64,000 nucleotides of DNA. It comes from TMP-24 sp041397305. GTDB lineage: Bacteria; Pseudomonadota; Alphaproteobacteria; Rhodobacterales; Rhodobacteraceae. The position numbers and the translations under genes were made by a program. The stretch covers positions 1-64,000 of the forward strand of contig JAWKWX010000011.1 in NCBI GenBank assembly GCA_041397305.1, read 5' to 3'. The notes under the pieces were generated by a model that saw nothing but the letters and a program-made list of their open reading frames with translations, ran no database searches and was not told the DNA's origin. This document shows, one piece after another, positions 61,584 through 64,000 of this stretch. Numbering within the stretch: the first letter of the stretch is position 1; the number at the start of each line of letters is the position of its first letter.

Positions 61584-62147
61584 ATGTCAGGCAAGAACGG
61601 GGTCAGCCGTCGCGGGCTGTTAGGTGCTTTCGCGGCCACTTTGATCACAGCTGCTCCGACCTGCTCCAATGCCTTCAGCTTCCTGCGCGGTGCGGGCGAT
61701 GTGCGCCGCATCCGCATGTATTCCGGCCGGACCGGCGAAAGTCTGGACACGATCTACTGGATCGAGGGCGAGTATATCCCCGAAGCCCTGAACGAGATCA
61801 GCTATTTCATGCGCGACTGGCGCTCGGACGAGGTCAAGGCCGTTGATCCGCGCACCATCGACATCGCCGCTGCCTCCCACCGTCTGCTCGAGGTGGACGA
61901 GCCCTATATGCTGCTCTCGGGCTACCGTACCAAGAAGACCAATGCCATGCTGCGCGAAGGCTCGCGCGGGGTGGCGAAGAATTCGCTGCATATCCAGGCC
62001 AAGGCCGCCGACCTGCGCCTGCGCTCGCGCTCCGTCGCGCAGATTTACCGCGCCGCGACCGCCTGCGATGCGGGCGGCGTCGGCAAATATTCCCGGTCCA
62101 ATTTCGTTCACATGGATTGCGGCCCGGTCCGCACCTGGGGCGGCTGA
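61584..62147 (+). CDS. Tat-exported DUF882 (YcbK-like) protein
   Basis: The 187-residue protein has a twin-arginine signal (VSRRGLLGAFAATLITAAPT), then DRSGRTGESL-like sequence, INYFMRDW-like YFMRDWRSDEVKAVD, YMLLSGYRTKKTNAML and KNSLHIQAKAADLRL, ending SNFVHMDCGPVRTWG. The conserved S-x-H and H-x-D-x-G histidines match zinc ligands of the M15-like peptidase fold; relatives (E. coli MepK) cleave 3-3 cross-links. This makes a make-and-break pair with the divergent L,D-transpeptidase. Confidence 0.9.
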   Translation: MSGKNGVSRRGLLGAFAATLITAAPTCSNAFSFLRGAGDVRRIRMYSGRTGESLDTIYWIEGEYIPEALNEISYFMRDWRSDEVKAVDPRTIDIAAASHRLLEVDEPYMLLSGYRTKKTNAMLREGSRGVAKNSLHIQAKAADLRLRSRSVAQIYRAATACDAGGVGKYSRSNFVHMDCGPVRTWGG

Positions 62148-62237
62148 GAGCGGGTTTCCGACCTTTCGATCAGATAGAGCCGATGTCTTGAAAGGATGTC
62201 GGACCGGATCTCTTGAAGAAATCCGGCCGGGCGCCCG

Positions 62238-64000
62238 TCAGCTATCTCGTGACAGGGTCGCCACCTCGCGGCGGAAGGATGGCGTGTCGCCCCAGTCCTC
62301 GCCCCAGAGCCCGGCATCCAGTTCGCGCCCGTAGCGATGCCCCGCGAAGGTCGCCCAGGCGATCGGCCCGGGTGCCGCGGCGTCGCCGATCAGGCGGACA
62401 GAGCGGATGCCGAACTCCTGCCAGTCCGACCGGCGGGACAGCAGGTCGCGGTAAAGCCCGTCCTCCGACTGGCGGGAGGCCACCATCACCAGCGCATCGC
62501 ATCCGATTTGGTCCCGCCGGTCGGTGTAGCTGCAGGCCGTTTCCACCCCGCCGCCAGTGATCGCCGCAAGGCCGGTGTTCAGCCGGATTACTACGCCCTT
62601 GCCGACGAGCCGCCGGTGGATCGTGCCCTGTTCCAGCGTATTGCGCGTCCAGTCCGAGACGAAGGCGGCGGGCGTGACCAGCGTCACCTCGCAACCTGTG
62701 GCTACCAGAAGCTCGGCCAGTACCCCGCCCATGTAGAAATGATCGTCGTCGAAGAGGACGACCCGTCCCTTGGGCAGTCGGCCCTCCATCAGATCATCGG
62801 GCGTGAAGATCGGCAGTTCCCCGGTGCGCGGGATCGGCACCACATGCTGGCGCGCCACGCCGTCCGCCCGCCAGTGGCTGCCGGTCGCAACGCAGATATG
62901 TTCAAAGCCGAAGGCCATGACGTCGTCGGCCGTCAGCGCCGAACCGGGATAGAGCGAGACATTGCCGCGCTGGCGCAACTGGTAAAGCCGGTAATCGACC
63001 ACCCGGCCCCAGGCGCTGAGCCCCGGCAGAAGCCGCTCTCGTGCCACCCGGCCGCCAAGCTCCTCCCGCGCCTCGGCCACCGCCACCTCATAGCCACGAA
63101 GTGCCGCGGCACGTGCCGCCTCAAGCCCCGCGGGACCGGAGCCGATGACCAGGACCGACCGGCTCTCGCCCTTCGCGTCGACCCTTTCGGGGTGCCAGCC
63201 GCGCCGCCATTCCTCCATCCAGGTCGGGTTCTGGGTACAGCGCCCCATGCCGCCGGTCATGTCGCCGGTGATGCACATGTTGCAGCCGATACATTCGCGG
63301 ATATCCTCGATCCGCCCTTCCGCCACCTTCAGCGGCAGGAACGGATCGGCGATCGAGGGTCGTGCGCAGCCGATGAAATCCAGCACGCCCTGCCGTACCA
63401 TCCGCACCATCACATCGGGCGAGGTGAAGCGGCCGACCCCGACGACGGGCCGCGCCGAGAGATCGCGGATGCCCTTCACCAAAGCCTCCTGTGCCGCCTC
63501 TTCCTTGAAACGCGAGGGGCCGGAACAATCCTCCCACGTGCCATGGGCCAGATCCCAGAGGTCCGGCAGATCGCCGTTCAGGGCGATGAAATCGCGGACC
63601 TCGGCGTTCGAGAAGCCAAGATCGCCGATGGCTTCATCCAGCGACACCCGCAAGGTCAGCGCCATCCGGTCGCCCACCGCCTCGCGCATGTCGGCGATCA
63701 CCTCGCGCACGAACCGCGAGCGGTTTTCGAGGCTCCCGCCATATTCGTCGCTGCGCTGGTTGGTGGCGCGGCTGAGGAAATGCTGGAAGATGCCGAACCC
63801 ATGGGCACCGTAAAGGCAGATGAGATCGAAGCCCGCCTGTTCGCAACGCCTGGCGGCGGTCACGAACCAGCGGCGCAGGTTGCGGATATCGGCCTTGTCC
63901 ATCGCGCGCGCCTGCACCGGATCGTTGGTGAAGGTCCGGATCGGCAGGGCCGTGGGCGCAAGCGGTACTTCCTTGGTGTAGAAGTTCGGCCCGTTGATGC
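62238..64000 (-). CDS. Flavin/Fe-S oxidoreductase of the trimethylamine dehydrogenase/DgcA type (5' end outside)
   Basis: The frame runs off the right edge without a stop, starting in GPNFYTKEVPLAPTALPIRT. It has an Old-Yellow-Enzyme barrel (AGFDLICLYGAHGFGIFQHF, SRATNQRSDEYGGSLENRSR), a 4Fe-4S cluster (CIGCNMCITGDMTGGMGRC) and a dinucleotide-binding domain (SVLVIGSGPAGLEAARAAAL). CTQNPTWMEEWRRGWHPER is typical of N-methyl amine demethylases such as DgcA and stachydrine/N-methylproline demethylases. The 2,4-dienoyl-CoA reductase relatives share the layout, so the substrate is uncertain. It is transcribed toward the DUF882 gene. Confidence 0.88.
   Translation of the reverse strand, partial: INGPNFYTKEVPLAPTALPIRTFTNDPVQARAMDKADIRNLRRWFVTAARRCEQAGFDLICLYGAHGFGIFQHFLSRATNQRSDEYGGSLENRSRFVREVIADMREAVGDRMALTLRVSLDEAIGDLGFSNAEVRDFIALNGDLPDLWDLAHGTWEDCSGPSRFKEEAAQEALVKGIRDLSARPVVGVGRFTSPDVMVRMVRQGVLDFIGCARPSIADPFLPLKVAEGRIEDIRECIGCNMCITGDMTGGMGRCTQNPTWMEEWRRGWHPERVDAKGESRSVLVIGSGPAGLEAARAAALRGYEVAVAEAREELGGRVARERLLPGLSAWGRVVDYRLYQLRQRGNVSLYPGSALTADDVMAFGFEHICVATGSHWRADGVARQHVVPIPRTGELPIFTPDDLMEGRLPKGRVVLFDDDHFYMGGVLAELLVATGCEVTLVTPAAFVSDWTRNTLEQGTIHRRLVGKGVVIRLNTGLAAITGGGVETACSYTDRRDQIGCDALVMVASRQSEDGLYRDLLSRRSDWQEFGIRSVRLIGDAAAPGPIAWATFAGHRYGRELDAGLWGEDWGDTPSFRREVATLSRDS

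Overview
The window is GC-rich DNA of an alphaproteobacterium, most likely of the order Rhodobacterales. The basis is gene order (DUF4167-prmC-prfA; murA-DUF2948-hisD-UPF0262-LMW phosphatase-infA-maf-rng-yacG), the protein families, and the small host genes. No species can be named from sequence alone.

Layout. 1-19.7 kb is host core, almost all on the minus strand: translation release factors, agmatinase, a LemA/DUF2207 pair, tRNA-Phe, the infA-maf-rng-yacG overlap operon, acyl- and acetyltransferase-type enzymes, hisD, murA, and tRNA-Thr(GGT) at 19.6 kb. Inside it, 6.5-9.3 kb is a decayed, AT-richer patch (RTX-like remnant, IS5-type fragment, two orphan secreted-looking proteins) lying against the 3' end of tRNA-Phe.

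19.6-52.8 kb is an integrated mobile island at the 3' end of tRNA-Thr. Its left end holds a large serine recombinase gene that is split by an IS66-family element with perfect 21-bp inverted repeats and a perfect 8-bp target duplication (GTTCCTTT). Removing the IS and one duplication restores an exact 566-codon frame. Behind it are small island proteins and a six-gene operon with a VirD4/TraG-like ATPase and membrane proteins. The far right end has a MobA/VirD2-type relaxase and MobC. No VirB-type secretion genes are present, so this looks like an integrative mobilizable element rather than a self-conjugative ICE. The cargo between is largely genome defence and counter-defence: an unrecognised two-gene unit with an ankyrin protein; a tight five-gene operon (MmeI-like DNA methyltransferase, small PD-(D/E)XK-like protein, SF2 helicase, GIY-YIG protein, PHP-plus-SMC-like ATPase); a converging UvrD helicase with an embedded nuclease-like segment and zinc ribbons; a GGCT-fold protein; an ArdC-type antirestriction protein behind a hairpin-rich leader; an XRE/GNAT pair; and an Mrr-like predicted restriction enzyme.

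52.8-64 kb returns to host DNA: a class III aminotransferase with a striking 13-bp inverted-repeat operator, a HerA/YjgR-type ATPase, an IalB-like secreted protein, a ketoacyl synthase-ACP-LpxD operon probably feeding lipid A acylation, a YcbB-like L,D-transpeptidase divergent from a Tat-exported DUF882 protein, and a partial flavin/Fe-S demethylase-type oxidoreductase.

The best candidate for an undescribed system is the 32.0-41.4 kb operon, optionally with the converging helicase. In it the methyltransferase seems to have lost its own nuclease active site and nuclease candidates are supplied by separate small genes.
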